In this document: positions 27,722 through 35,288 of the stretch, one piece after another
Position numbering within the stretch: the first letter of the stretch is position 1
Layout of the letters: the number at the start of each line of letters is the position of its first letter
Assembly: GCA_964463375.1 (NCBI GenBank)
Contig: CAYXBQ010000002.1
Coordinates: forward strand, 1-64,000
Reading direction: 5' to 3'
Source of the DNA: UMGS1696 sp964463375
GTDB taxonomy: Bacteria > Bacillota > Clostridia > Oscillospirales > CAG-272
Length of the DNA stretch: 64,000 nucleotides
Position numbers and translations under genes: made by a program
The notes under the pieces: generated by a model
Told to the model about the DNA's origin: nothing
Database searches by the model: none
The model's input: the letters and a program-made list of their open reading frames with translations, nothing else

Positions 27722-28993
27722 ATGATCTACGTAAATGACTACCACTGCGGCACAGACAGCGAGACCATCGAACGGGCTATGGCAAACCGCACCGCAGACG
27801 GCATCATCGTGTTTACCCCACGTGTGTCCGACACCGAACCGGAGCGGAACTATTGGCGCATCGACCGTGCCATCCTGCTGCCGGAAAACACCACCGTGGT
27901 GCTGCAAAACTGCAAGATCATGCTGTCCGACAAGTGTAGAGATAACTTCTTCCGCACCGCCAACTGCGGCTTTGGCTTCCCCGATCCGGCGCCGATCAAC
28001 AACGTACACATCCGAGGCGAAGGCTATGTGATCTTAGAGGGTGCCGACCATCCCAGAGCCACCGGTGACAGCTCGAAGCTACAGCACTGCCCCTGTCCCC
28101 ACAAACCGGAGGACATCATCGCCATCGATGCAGACTGGGTACCGGCAGAGCGCAAACAGAGCGGTAACCTGGATTTCTGGGACATCCACGACCACTCCTA
28201 CGGCACGGACGCAGGAAACCCCAACGAATCCCAATACGGCGACTGGCGTGGGATCGGCGTTCTCTTTGCCCGTGCGACCCATTTCTCCATCGAAAACCTG
28301 CACATCGTGGAATCCCACGGCTGGGGCATTTCCCTGGAAGACTGCTCCTATGGTACGGTGCGTGCCATCGACTTTGATGCACGTATGTCCAAGGAGATCG
28401 ATGGGATGCTCATGAATATGGAGAACCAGGACGGCATCGACATCCGCAACGGCTGCCACCACATCGTGATCTCCGACATCACCGGCGAAACGGGTGACGA
28501 CCTGATCGCCCTGACCGCCATCGTACCGGACAAAGAGGTGTATCATCCCGGTGGAGCCCTGCGTGCTACCCACGTCATGCACAACGACTGGTCCAGACGG
28601 GAACGGGACATCCACGACATTATCATCCGCAACGTCATCGGCTGCTCCTATCTGTGCTGGGTACTGCGACTGCTGCCTGCCAACACCCGGATCTACAACG
28701 TGGTCATCGACGGGATCCTGGACACCTGCGACCCCAACAACCGTCCGGCTGGCACGATTTTGCTGGGGGATGGCGGCGGCTACGGTGCGAACCAACCGGA
28801 AAGCATGTTTGGCATCACCATATCCAACATCGTATGCAACAGCAGCACCGGTATCACGCTTGCCGGTTACATGAAGGATTCCACCATCACCAACGTGGTG
28901 AACCGCAATCCGGCGACCAAAGCCTTTGCGGTCAGCAGAGAGAACGGCATGACCAACGTATCCCTGACCGGGATCGTGGATGCTGCGAAATAA
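27722..28993 (+). CDS. GH28-like right-handed beta-helix protein, cytoplasmic
   Basis: Predicted 423-residue beta-helix enzyme without a signal peptide. NQDGIDI near residue 238 and TGDDLIAL near 260 sit where polygalacturonases (GH28) have NTDG and GDD, so the catalytic acids appear present; the family GHG and RIK motifs are not obvious. Repeating beta-helix coils run through ENLHIVESHGWGISLEDCSY and later blocks. Without a signal peptide it would act on imported oligosaccharides. It forms a unit with the upstream binding lipoprotein. Alternatives are an isomaltodextranase-like or lyase-type beta helix; the GH28-like call is tentative. Confidence 0.65.
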   Translation: MIYVNDYHCGTDSETIERAMANRTADGIIVFTPRVSDTEPERNYWRIDRAILLPENTTVVLQNCKIMLSDKCRDNFFRTANCGFGFPDPAPINNVHIRGEGYVILEGADHPRATGDSSKLQHCPCPHKPEDIIAIDADWVPAERKQSGNLDFWDIHDHSYGTDAGNPNESQYGDWRGIGVLFARATHFSIENLHIVESHGWGISLEDCSYGTVRAIDFDARMSKEIDGMLMNMENQDGIDIRNGCHHIVISDITGETGDDLIALTAIVPDKEVYHPGGALRATHVMHNDWSRRERDIHDIIIRNVIGCSYLCWVLRLLPANTRIYNVVIDGILDTCDPNNRPAGTILLGDGGGYGANQPESMFGITISNIVCNSSTGITLAGYMKDSTITNVVNRNPATKAFAVSRENGMTNVSLTGIVDAAK

Positions 28994-29055
28994 TGCGAAT
29001 ACACAAAATAGGCTGCACTTTGCATAAATATTTTCCGTATGTGTCGCGGATCTAC

Positions 29056-29084
29056 TTGATTGTTGAGAAAAACTGTGATACAAT
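29056..29084 (+). promoter_or_regulatory. Promoter of the PocR-AraC regulator
   Basis: TTGATT (29056-29061), a 17-base spacer and TACAAT (29079-29084), about 37 bases before the ATG. Confidence 0.6.
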
Positions 29085-29121
29085 ATAGCAAACAAACGTA
29101 TTCACGAAGTGAGAAATTGCT

Positions 29122-30075
29122 ATGAAGTTTGCCTTTTCACATGAACTCTGGACTCTCTTCCAAGACTTTAATACCCTTACAGGCGGGACGAACATTTCGA
29201 TTTTTGAAACGCCTGTGTTCTTTTCGCAAAACAATAATTCGGGCAATTACGGAAACTGCATCGCCTATCCGCAGGTCGAAATGGGGAATATTTTCTGTAA
29301 GATGATCCGACGAAGCTCCAACGTAGATAAGCGTTGCTTGCTTTGTGATGCCTACTATACGGACATTTGTAAGGAAAGTCGTAAACCAGTTGTCTATCGC
29401 TGTCATCTTGGTTTGCTGGAAACGCAGATTCCCGTGTGTATTACAGGAGATAGTGCCGCTATTCTTTTCTTCGGACAAATATGCGATTGTCCACCTGAGG
29501 AAACGAGTACGCAATTTGCGCAAATCTGGAAAAGTCTTCACACGATCGATCCCATTCATTTTCCAGATCAAGACGAGGATCCGGCTCCATACGCCTTTTA
29601 TCTCTCTTATTATCATGCACTTCAACATATGACGATTGCACAATTTGGGGCATGGAGTCGCTTTATGTATACCATTTCTGCGGATTGGCATGAACGTGGC
29701 TTTGTTGGTATTCTCGATGAAACACCTCTCGATGCAGTCTGTGCCTACATCATGGAACACATTGGTGAGCAGATACGTGCCGAGGATGTCTGTGGAGCAC
29801 TGCATTTTTCACGTGCCACGCTATATCGTGTGATTAAAAATGAGACGGGACTGGGTTTTAATAGCTATGTAAATCTGTTAAAACTGGAGCGTTCACGCCA
29901 TCTGCTTGAAAAGAATCACAAGATTGGTGAGGTAGCAGCAGCACTGGGCTATGAGAATGTCAGCTATTATTCACGTATTTTTCACGCTCGTTATGGTATG
30001 TCTCCCTCAGCGTATTTACAAGATATCGCTGATTATGCACTGCTTTCACAGGATAGCTGTATCCAAAATCATTGA
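29122..30075 (+). CDS. AraC-family regulator with PocR sensory domain
   Basis: Transcription factor of 317 residues. The N-terminal half (about 1-170) looks like a PocR ligand-binding domain: spaced cysteines in KRCLLCDAYYTDICKES (about 70-86), the YRCHLGLLE block, and AAILFFGQI near 112. PocR domains sense small hydrocarbon-derived compounds such as propanediol in the founding case. The last 100 residues hold two AraC helix-turn-helix units (AEDVCGALHFSRATLYRV and KIGEVAAALGYENVSYYSR). The next gene encodes a surface sugar-binding-like protein, a plausible target. RBS is weak (AGTGAG). Confidence 0.85.
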   Translation: MKFAFSHELWTLFQDFNTLTGGTNISIFETPVFFSQNNNSGNYGNCIAYPQVEMGNIFCKMIRRSSNVDKRCLLCDAYYTDICKESRKPVVYRCHLGLLETQIPVCITGDSAAILFFGQICDCPPEETSTQFAQIWKSLHTIDPIHFPDQDEDPAPYAFYLSYYHALQHMTIAQFGAWSRFMYTISADWHERGFVGILDETPLDAVCAYIMEHIGEQIRAEDVCGALHFSRATLYRVIKNETGLGFNSYVNLLKLERSRHLLEKNHKIGEVAAALGYENVSYYSRIFHARYGMSPSAYLQDIADYALLSQDSCIQNH

Positions 30076-30108
30076 GACAATAATGCAACTTTATGAAACA
30101 ATATGTCC

Positions 30109-30136
30109 TTGCTTTTTCTGCACTTTTCTGTATAAT
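30109..30136 (+). promoter_or_regulatory. Promoter of the anchored surface protein
   Basis: TTGCTT (30109-30114), a 16-base spacer and TATAAT (30131-30136), 56 bases before the start codon. Confidence 0.6.
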
Positions 30137-30191
30137 ATATATAGACTGCAGTCTTAAAATCCACGGGAAAAATCTAAGGACAAGGAGAAAC

Positions 30192-31079
30192 ATGATGTTA
30201 AGAAAACTTTCTGGAGGCTTGTTGGCTTGTCTGCTGGTGGCTTCTCTCGCTTCATCTGTGTGTGCTGACAGCCAAACGAGTATGATCGTACCACGTGTAG
30301 CCGATGGTAGCATCACGATCGATGGTGTAAAAGATGAGATTTACTCTCAATGCGATACGCAAGCGATTGCAATACAGGATCTTGCAAATTTTTCAGCGAA
30401 TCCAGAGAAGCACACGGGCAATTTCTGGGCTTGCTATGATAGCAACTACTTCTACATGTTTGTAGAAGCAACGGATAAAGGCGAAATCGATTACACAAAT
30501 GAAGATACTTCCAATGTAGTTCTTCGTGAAGCTGTCGGTATCATGCTTGATTTTGACTACAATCGAGCTAACGAATATGCATATAGTTATGCAGATAATA
30601 AGGACCGGGTAGGGTATATCAACCTCTCTGGAGATGCATATGATGCTACCTATCATATCTATGCAAACAACCTTGAGAAAACCGATACCTATCATGATCT
30701 TTATAGTAAGATCGAGTTTTTGACCATTCCCCAAACCGATGACGGACACATTATCTATGAGTTGGCTCTGCCGATTCCTGCAGATCAGGATTTGACAGTA
30801 GGCACAAAGATCGGTCTTGGTGTTCTTGTCAACGATGCTGTGGGTGGCGAGCGTGTTGGTCAGGCTCTGTGGTCTCCTGAGGGTGGAGATATGTGGCGTT
30901 GGTCCGATGCTTGTGGTACAGCCGTTTTGGGTGAACTTGTTGTGCTGGAAGACGAAAATACAGCTCCTGCTGTAGAAGACACGACCGTTGCTCCTGCCAC
31001 GGCAGACTTAATCGTTGCTCCTGCTACTGCTGCACTTCTTGCGGCTGTAGGTTTCGTAGTTTCCAAAAAAAAGCATTAA
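30192..31079 (+). CDS. Secreted, membrane-anchored protein with CBM9/DOMON-like sugar-binding domain
   Basis: Predicted surface protein of 295 residues. A Sec signal peptide (hydrophobic to about residue 24, SVCA then D) is followed by one domain of about 200 residues. The ITIDGVKDEIYSQC opening and VGIMLDFDYN, RVGYINL, IIYELALPIP blocks resemble carbohydrate-binding family 9 or DOMON-like folds. A Thr/Pro/Ala linker (about 250-275) leads to a C-terminal hydrophobic helix and KKKH tail, so it is anchored in the membrane. ATG 30192 or 30195; AAGGAG precedes both. It probably captures sugars or bridges cell wall and glycans. It follows the PocR-AraC regulator. Confidence 0.7.
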   Translation: MMLRKLSGGLLACLLVASLASSVCADSQTSMIVPRVADGSITIDGVKDEIYSQCDTQAIAIQDLANFSANPEKHTGNFWACYDSNYFYMFVEATDKGEIDYTNEDTSNVVLREAVGIMLDFDYNRANEYAYSYADNKDRVGYINLSGDAYDATYHIYANNLEKTDTYHDLYSKIEFLTIPQTDDGHIIYELALPIPADQDLTVGTKIGLGVLVNDAVGGERVGQALWSPEGGDMWRWSDACGTAVLGELVVLEDENTAPAVEDTTVAPATADLIVAPATAALLAAVGFVVSKKKH

Positions 31080-31228
31080 GCAAACAATAGCATAATGATC
31101 TGTTCCGTAAGCGGATCGATATGCTAAGCATTCGTAGCGCTTGAAAAGGGATTGGGCTATTTCCCAAATAGCGTACAATGACGAAGAGGACAGGTTGCCA
31201 TTGTATGTCGATACACCAATGAACCTAT

Positions 31229-31271
31229 GAAAAACTCCTCACTGCTCTCAAAAGTGGTGAGGAGTTTTTTC
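31229..31271 (+). terminator. Rho-independent terminator
   Basis: AAAACTCCTCAC and GTGAGGAGTTTTTT form a 12-base stem with an 11-13 base loop and a T-run. It ends whatever transcript comes from 30192 or from the region between. Confidence 0.85.
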
Positions 31272-31619
31272 GTTGTACTAAAATTTATGACGTTCGGAAT
31301 ATAGTTACTATATAAGCATTGCGTTGATGCAGCTTCGCCGTGCGGGATAGATTCAGGAAATCTCACGAAAGGGAAGAACTAAATAGAAAAATGGATACTG
31401 CTTTTGTGTGATTTTCACCATACTATTATAAACCCTATTATAGCAATAGAGTCAATAGCGTTTTGGCATTTTCGGTGGTGCTGAAATTCGCCACAAAAAG
31501 TCCCACAATGCTTTGTTAATTTTTGCAAGGTGCAGAAAGTGTCCAGAGCATTGTCGCCTCTGCCATATGCCTACAAAAAGTAAATTTACAAAATCGCTCT
31601 ATACTGCTGGATGCGGATG

Positions 31620-31628
31620 TGGTATAAT
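31620..31628 (+). promoter_or_regulatory. Extended -10 promoter of the acetyltransferase gene
   Basis: TGG-TATAAT (TATAAT 31623-31628) without a recognisable -35 box, 45 bases before the ATG at 31673. Confidence 0.45.
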
Positions 31629-31672
31629 CGTAAATATACAAACTATGCTATAGAACGGAGAGGGGAAGGACA

Positions 31673-32089
31673 ATGCAGATCAAATGCGTAAACGAAAATG
31701 ATAGCAGGATTGACAACTTTATAGGTGAAGGATTTTTCTCGTATGCCCAGCAGAACCATATCGCACTGCGGTATCATGCGTTCTGTTATGTAGCCGAAAA
31801 CGATGAAGGGGAGATCGTAGGCGTGATCACAGGTCATGCATATTATAATGAGGTACATATTGGAGATCTGATCGTACAGGAAGCATACAGGAAATGCGGA
31901 TACGGCAGTAAGCTGGTTTTGGCAGTGGAGGAGGCGTTTCAAAATGCCGGGTACGATAAGATCACGCTTACCACATTTGGATTTCAAGCACCGGCATTCT
32001 ATCAGAAGCTCGGATATACAGTGGAATTTGTGCGAGAAGATGAAGATCCGAAATTGAACAAGTATTTTTTTGCAAAGAGAATCGTTTGA
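31673..32089 (+). CDS. GNAT-family N-acetyltransferase
   Basis: Predicted acetyl-CoA-dependent transferase of 138 residues, cytoplasmic. The acetyl-CoA loop VQEAYRKCGYGSKLV (about 71-85) fits the R/Q-x-x-G-x-G/A motif, followed by the ALFYQKLGY-like AFYQKLGY near 117. The order of strands and length are normal for single-domain GNATs. Its substrate is unknown. AGGGGAAGG lies before the ATG. It is followed after 27 bases by a small lipoprotein gene on the same strand. Confidence 0.85.
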   Translation: MQIKCVNENDSRIDNFIGEGFFSYAQQNHIALRYHAFCYVAENDEGEIVGVITGHAYYNEVHIGDLIVQEAYRKCGYGSKLVLAVEEAFQNAGYDKITLTTFGFQAPAFYQKLGYTVEFVREDEDPKLNKYFFAKRIV

Positions 32090-32116
32090 TCAAACAGTAA
32101 AGGAGGGGGATAGCAT

Positions 32117-32479
32117 ATGAAAAAGAAAATCGCATTGGCTTTAGCCATGTTCTGTATCTTAGGACTTACCGGCTGCGATACCAAAAGCATGGACTACATC
32201 ATAGCACACAAACCCAGCGTAACAGGGATCGTGCAAGAGGTCTATGACGATTATGTCATCCTGTATGCGGACGCAGCGGAAGGATACCCAAATGGCTCTA
32301 CATGGGAAATATCTTTGGATACAGAAAACACAGACAGCTATACCGACCTTTCGGTTGGGGACGAGATCGTGGTATATCACGATGGTATGGTGATGGAAAC
32401 AGACCCACTGCGGGTAGGCACAGTCTATGCCATCACATTGAAAACCCCGGCAGACAGGGAAGGAAACGATAAGTCTTGA
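32117..32479 (+). CDS. Small lipoprotein, OB-fold-like (DUF3221 type)
   Basis: Predicted lipoprotein of 120 residues. The signal peptide ends with LTGC (cysteine at about residue 20). The mature part is a small beta barrel: SVTGIVQEVYDDYVILYAD, then a strand pair, and DLSVGDEIVVYHDG, a pattern seen in DUF3221-type lipoproteins of Firmicutes. An AAAGGAGG precedes the ATG. The stop overlaps the region in front of a 53-residue DUF4177-like gene. The role is unknown, probably in the envelope. Confidence 0.75.
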   Translation: MKKKIALALAMFCILGLTGCDTKSMDYIIAHKPSVTGIVQEVYDDYVILYADAAEGYPNGSTWEISLDTENTDSYTDLSVGDEIVVYHDGMVMETDPLRVGTVYAITLKTPADREGNDKS

Positions 32480-32502
32480 AATGGACAAAGGAGCATGATC
32501 GT

Positions 32503-32664
32503 ATGTACGAATATAAAGTAGAAATATACAAGGTGAAAGAAGCAGAAAATGAGATGAATGCGATGGCAAAGCAAGGGTGGAGAGTTGTAGCTGTAACACA
32601 TTGTCCTGCTGCTGCATGGGCGAAGGATACAGTAGTTGTAACTTTTGAAAGAAATAAAGGATGA
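32503..32664 (+). CDS. DUF4177-like small protein
   Basis: Predicted 53-residue cytoplasmic protein. MYEYKVEIYKV at the start and NEMAKQGWRVVAV-type centre (here AMAKQGWRVVAV) match the small DUF4177 proteins, which end in a VTFERNK-like strand. ATG 32503 was chosen over the frame start at 32476 because AAAGGAG lies about 8 bases upstream. The function of this family is unknown. The 16 bases GGAGCATGATCGTATG at its start recur at 32681-32696. Confidence 0.65.
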   Translation: MYEYKVEIYKVKEAENEMNAMAKQGWRVVAVTHCPAAAWAKDTVVVTFERNKG

Positions 32665-32680
32665 TCCCGATTTGCAAACG

Positions 32681-32696
32681 GAGCATGATCGTATGA
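32681..32696 (+). repeat. Duplicate of the ribosome-site/start segment of the DUF4177-like gene
   Basis: GGAGCATGATCGTATG is an exact copy of 32490-32505. The reading frame behind it ends after about 12 codons, so it is probably the remnant of a duplicated small gene. Confidence 0.6.
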
Positions 32697-32768
32697 AAGC
32701 AAGACAACATCCCGTTTCTTGTAAAAGATAAGAGCAAGTCCAACCTTCATGTAACGAAATGAATAATA

Positions 32769-32808
32769 CAAAAAGGCTGTAGCCCCTGTTGGAGTTGCAG
32801 CCTTTTTT
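32769..32808. terminator. Bidirectional terminator
   Basis: AAAAAGGCTG(T)AGC and GCAGCCTTTTTT form a stem with A-run and T-run on either side. It ends the small-gene cluster from the left and the GH13 gene from the right. Confidence 0.8.
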
Positions 32809-32840
32809 ATATTGCACAATACTACAGATCAAAAAGGATC

Positions 32841-34196
32841 TTATCGGATCAGCTGGATCATCGAGAAGCCGTACGGCTCCATGTGGGCGCACAGTTTGCA
32901 GTTCCGGATCTGCACAGTGGTCCCACGACCATAGACCAGCTCGGTCAGGTGCGCCGTAACATCGGTCTCTACGTCCACCGGCTTGTCGCTCATGTTTACA
33001 AGGAACGCCGCCTTACCCGCACCGTAAGAACGTACGAACACCAGCACAGGCTCCGCACTGCTTTCGGCATATTGCAGATCCCCCTTTGTGATCTCGCTGT
33101 GCCCCTTGTGCAGTGCCGCCAGCTCCCGAACCAGCTGCATACGCTTCTGCCCCTTTTCGGTCAGTGCATTCTCCCATTCGATCGTCAGGTTTGCACCATG
33201 GAAGCGATTCCCCCAGATGCAGTGGTGGTTGGCATCTGCGACCTCGTAGCCGTTGTACAGGAAGGGAACGCCCTGCATGGTGTAGATCAGGAACAGCACC
33301 GTGTCCACCGCCGCCGTGCCGTATTTGGTCTCATACCGATCGAGCTTTACGCCGTTGGCATAGTCGTGGTTGTCGAAGCAAAGGATGGAGCGGCCGTTCT
33401 CCGCCAGATGATCTCTTTCGCATTCCCGACGATAGTCCCGGATGTGGGTGGCAGGCGCTTCCCCTCTAAGCACCTTCTGAAAGGCACCGGAGAGGCCAAA
33501 GTCGTAGTTGAGATCGAAGGCAATACACTGCATATCGGGTGTCCAGCTTTCGTTGAGCATCATCAGCTCCGGCTTGAGCGCATCGATACGCCGTCTGCCC
33601 TCTTCCCAGAAATCCAGAGGAACACGGTCTGCCACGTCGCAGCGATAGCCGTCTACGTCATATTCCCGGACGTAATACTCCATGTTGGACCACATATATT
33701 CCCGCAGCTCGGGATTTTCGAAATTCAGCTCCGGAAATTTCCACTCGCCGATCCGAGGAGAACCGTCCGGATTCCGTCTGATATAGTCGGGATGCTCCTC
33801 AAGGAACACCGCCGTAGGACCGCAGTGGAAATAGACCAGATCGAAGATCACACGAAGCCCCATGGCATGGGCGGCGTTCACAAAGTCGTGCAGATCCTCG
33901 TCCGTGCCGTATTCTGGATCGACATGGAAATAATCCTGCATACGATAGGGATTTTTCGGATTGTTCAGCTGGCATTCCATCTGTCTGGCGCTCCAATAGG
34001 CGGGATCCATATCGTCGTCTGCCGTAAAGAAGGGGCAGAGATACACGATATCCACGCCAATATCCTTGAGATGGGGCAGCATTTTTTCAGCCGCTTTCAG
34101 GGTCCCCTGTGGCGTGAAGGCACGAAGGAATAGCTGATAGATGACTGCGCTATCCAGATACGCCGGTATTTTTTTGGAAATCGCTCGTTTTTCCAT
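32841..34196 (-). CDS. Alpha-amylase family (GH13) enzyme, cytoplasmic
   Basis: Predicted alpha-glucan or oligosaccharide-acting enzyme of 451 residues with no signal peptide. GH13 conserved regions are present: VIFDLVYFHCG (region I, His altered in position), DGYRCDVAD (region II with the nucleophile Asp, near 188), MMLNESW (acid/base Glu, near 216) and CFDNHD (region IV, near 276). The barrel is compact and ends with a C-terminal beta domain. It most resembles the short cytoplasmic neopullulanase/maltogenic amylase types that cut imported maltodextrins. It is monocistronic, with a promoter at 34322 and a leader of about 115 bases. Confidence 0.85.
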   Translation of the reverse strand: MEKRAISKKIPAYLDSAVIYQLFLRAFTPQGTLKAAEKMLPHLKDIGVDIVYLCPFFTADDDMDPAYWSARQMECQLNNPKNPYRMQDYFHVDPEYGTDEDLHDFVNAAHAMGLRVIFDLVYFHCGPTAVFLEEHPDYIRRNPDGSPRIGEWKFPELNFENPELREYMWSNMEYYVREYDVDGYRCDVADRVPLDFWEEGRRRIDALKPELMMLNESWTPDMQCIAFDLNYDFGLSGAFQKVLRGEAPATHIRDYRRECERDHLAENGRSILCFDNHDYANGVKLDRYETKYGTAAVDTVLFLIYTMQGVPFLYNGYEVADANHHCIWGNRFHGANLTIEWENALTEKGQKRMQLVRELAALHKGHSEITKGDLQYAESSAEPVLVFVRSYGAGKAAFLVNMSDKPVDVETDVTAHLTELVYGRGTTVQIRNCKLCAHMEPYGFSMIQLIR

Positions 34197-34321
34197 GGTG
34201 GATTCTCCTTGTGTTATATGTATAATGGGACGAAATATCCGTTTTATAGATATGCCATACGATATTGCGTTGCTGTGGATCTACTGCATCAACTTGTATA
34301 GATCAGTGGCTTTCACCATAT

Positions 34322-34350
34322 AGTATAGCACAAAATCGGTCGCTTTTCAA
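34322..34350 (-). promoter_or_regulatory. Promoter of the GH13 gene
   Basis: On the minus strand TTGAAA (34350-34345), a 17-base spacer and TATACT (34327-34322) with a TGC before it. The start codon lies about 125 bases downstream. Confidence 0.65.
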
Positions 34351-34378
34351 TGAGATTCTGCAAAAATGGATGCATTTC

Positions 34379-35173
34379 TCACCGATACCGCTCCCGATAC
34401 AGCGTAGGTGCCATCCCCATTCGTACTGCGAAGAATTTCGAAAAGTCCAGCCCATTCGAAAATCCCACCGCTGTGGCCACCTGCGAGATCGAAAGCTCCG
34501 TCTGGACCAAAAGCCGCTTTGCCTCCGTGAGCTTGCAGCTTGTGATGTATTGCTTGGGCGAACACCCGATAGCCTGCTTGAAGATCCGGTACAAATACGG
34601 CTGCGTGATCCCGTTCACATGGCATAGCTCCGCCACCGTTATAGGCAAATGCAGATTCATTTTGATGTACTGCACGGAAAAATCAAAATAGCTTTTCGTC
34701 ACGGCAAGAGGGCGTATGGCAGGAGAAACAACACAGGTGTGGAATATGCGTAAGAATAGTGCTGCGATCTGCGTGGTGGCAGAAAAGCTGTTGGGGGAAG
34801 TGCGAAGCTGCTCCACAATCGCATCCAGCTCGTAGACGTTATGAAATGCGAATATGCCCGTGTCGGGATCCCCATGGTGGCAGTCAAAAAAATATTGCAT
34901 AGCCGGATCCTCCGATATGATCCAGAGAAATGACCAAGGCTTTGTTTTGTCCGCGTGATACTCCTCATACAGTCCCGGCACGATCAAAAAGCCCTGCCCC
35001 TTTTCCACCGGGTGCCCATTGAAGCTCCCTTGACCGGACAAAACATAGTGGATGATATACTGCCGCCGGACAGATGGCCCAAAATGCGTGACCTTTGTGT
35101 CGCTGGAGTACCCGATCGAATCGATGTGTGGTATACATACCGGATCGGTGGCAAAGCAATAATAGGTCTCCAT
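34379..35173 (-). CDS. AraC-family regulator with cupin domain
   Basis: Transcription factor of 264 residues. An N-terminal cupin-like arm (YIIHYVLSGQGSFNGHPVEKG) is followed by a linker and two helix-turn-helix units: ITVAELCHVNGITQPYLYRI and LSISQVATAVGFSNGLDFSK. ATG 35173 (METYYCF) follows GAAGGTGAG; the longer in-frame start is not supported by a ribosome site. It is divergent from the glycyl radical enzyme gene at 35289 and also lies upstream of the GH13 gene on the same strand. It probably controls one or both. Confidence 0.87.
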   Translation of the reverse strand: METYYCFATDPVCIPHIDSIGYSSDTKVTHFGPSVRRQYIIHYVLSGQGSFNGHPVEKGQGFLIVPGLYEEYHADKTKPWSFLWIISEDPAMQYFFDCHHGDPDTGIFAFHNVYELDAIVEQLRTSPNSFSATTQIAALFLRIFHTCVVSPAIRPLAVTKSYFDFSVQYIKMNLHLPITVAELCHVNGITQPYLYRIFKQAIGCSPKQYITSCKLTEAKRLLVQTELSISQVATAVGFSNGLDFSKFFAVRMGMAPTLYRERYR

Positions 35174-35198
35174 AAAACGCTCACCTTCCTTTGTTATG

Positions 35199-35228
35199 AT
35201 TTTACCATATCCGGGCATGATTTGTCAA
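35199..35228 (-). promoter_or_regulatory. Promoter of the AraC gene, in the divergent region
   Basis: On the minus strand TTGACA (35228-35223), an 18-base spacer and TAAAAT (35204-35199). On the plus strand a TACAAT (35252-35257) could be the -10 for the glycyl radical enzyme; no -35 is visible, which fits activation by the AraC protein. Confidence 0.6.
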
Positions 35229-35288
35229 TAGGAATTCCGACGCTATGGGTGTACAATACAGATAAAGAAAAGGAGAGAGGAAGAGAAC

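Larger units (their letters stand above)
31080..31672. other. Long intergenic region with hairpins, possible structured RNA
   Basis: No gene of credible length is seen. From 31090 to 31270 several hairpins occur: TTGGG-CTATT-TCCCAA near 31153-31168, TACAATG...CATTGTA near 31174-31206, and the terminator at 31229. A second compact hairpin, CGTG...AGATTcaggAAATCT...CACG, is at about 31339-31367. I could not match either to a known riboswitch. It may be a 3-prime UTR or a noncoding RNA. Confidence 0.35.

Noticed and set aside
31339..31367. Compact hairpin first considered a cyclic di-GMP or preQ1 riboswitch
   Set aside because: The conserved bases of either class are not present, and no gene starts at a suitable distance on the right strand.
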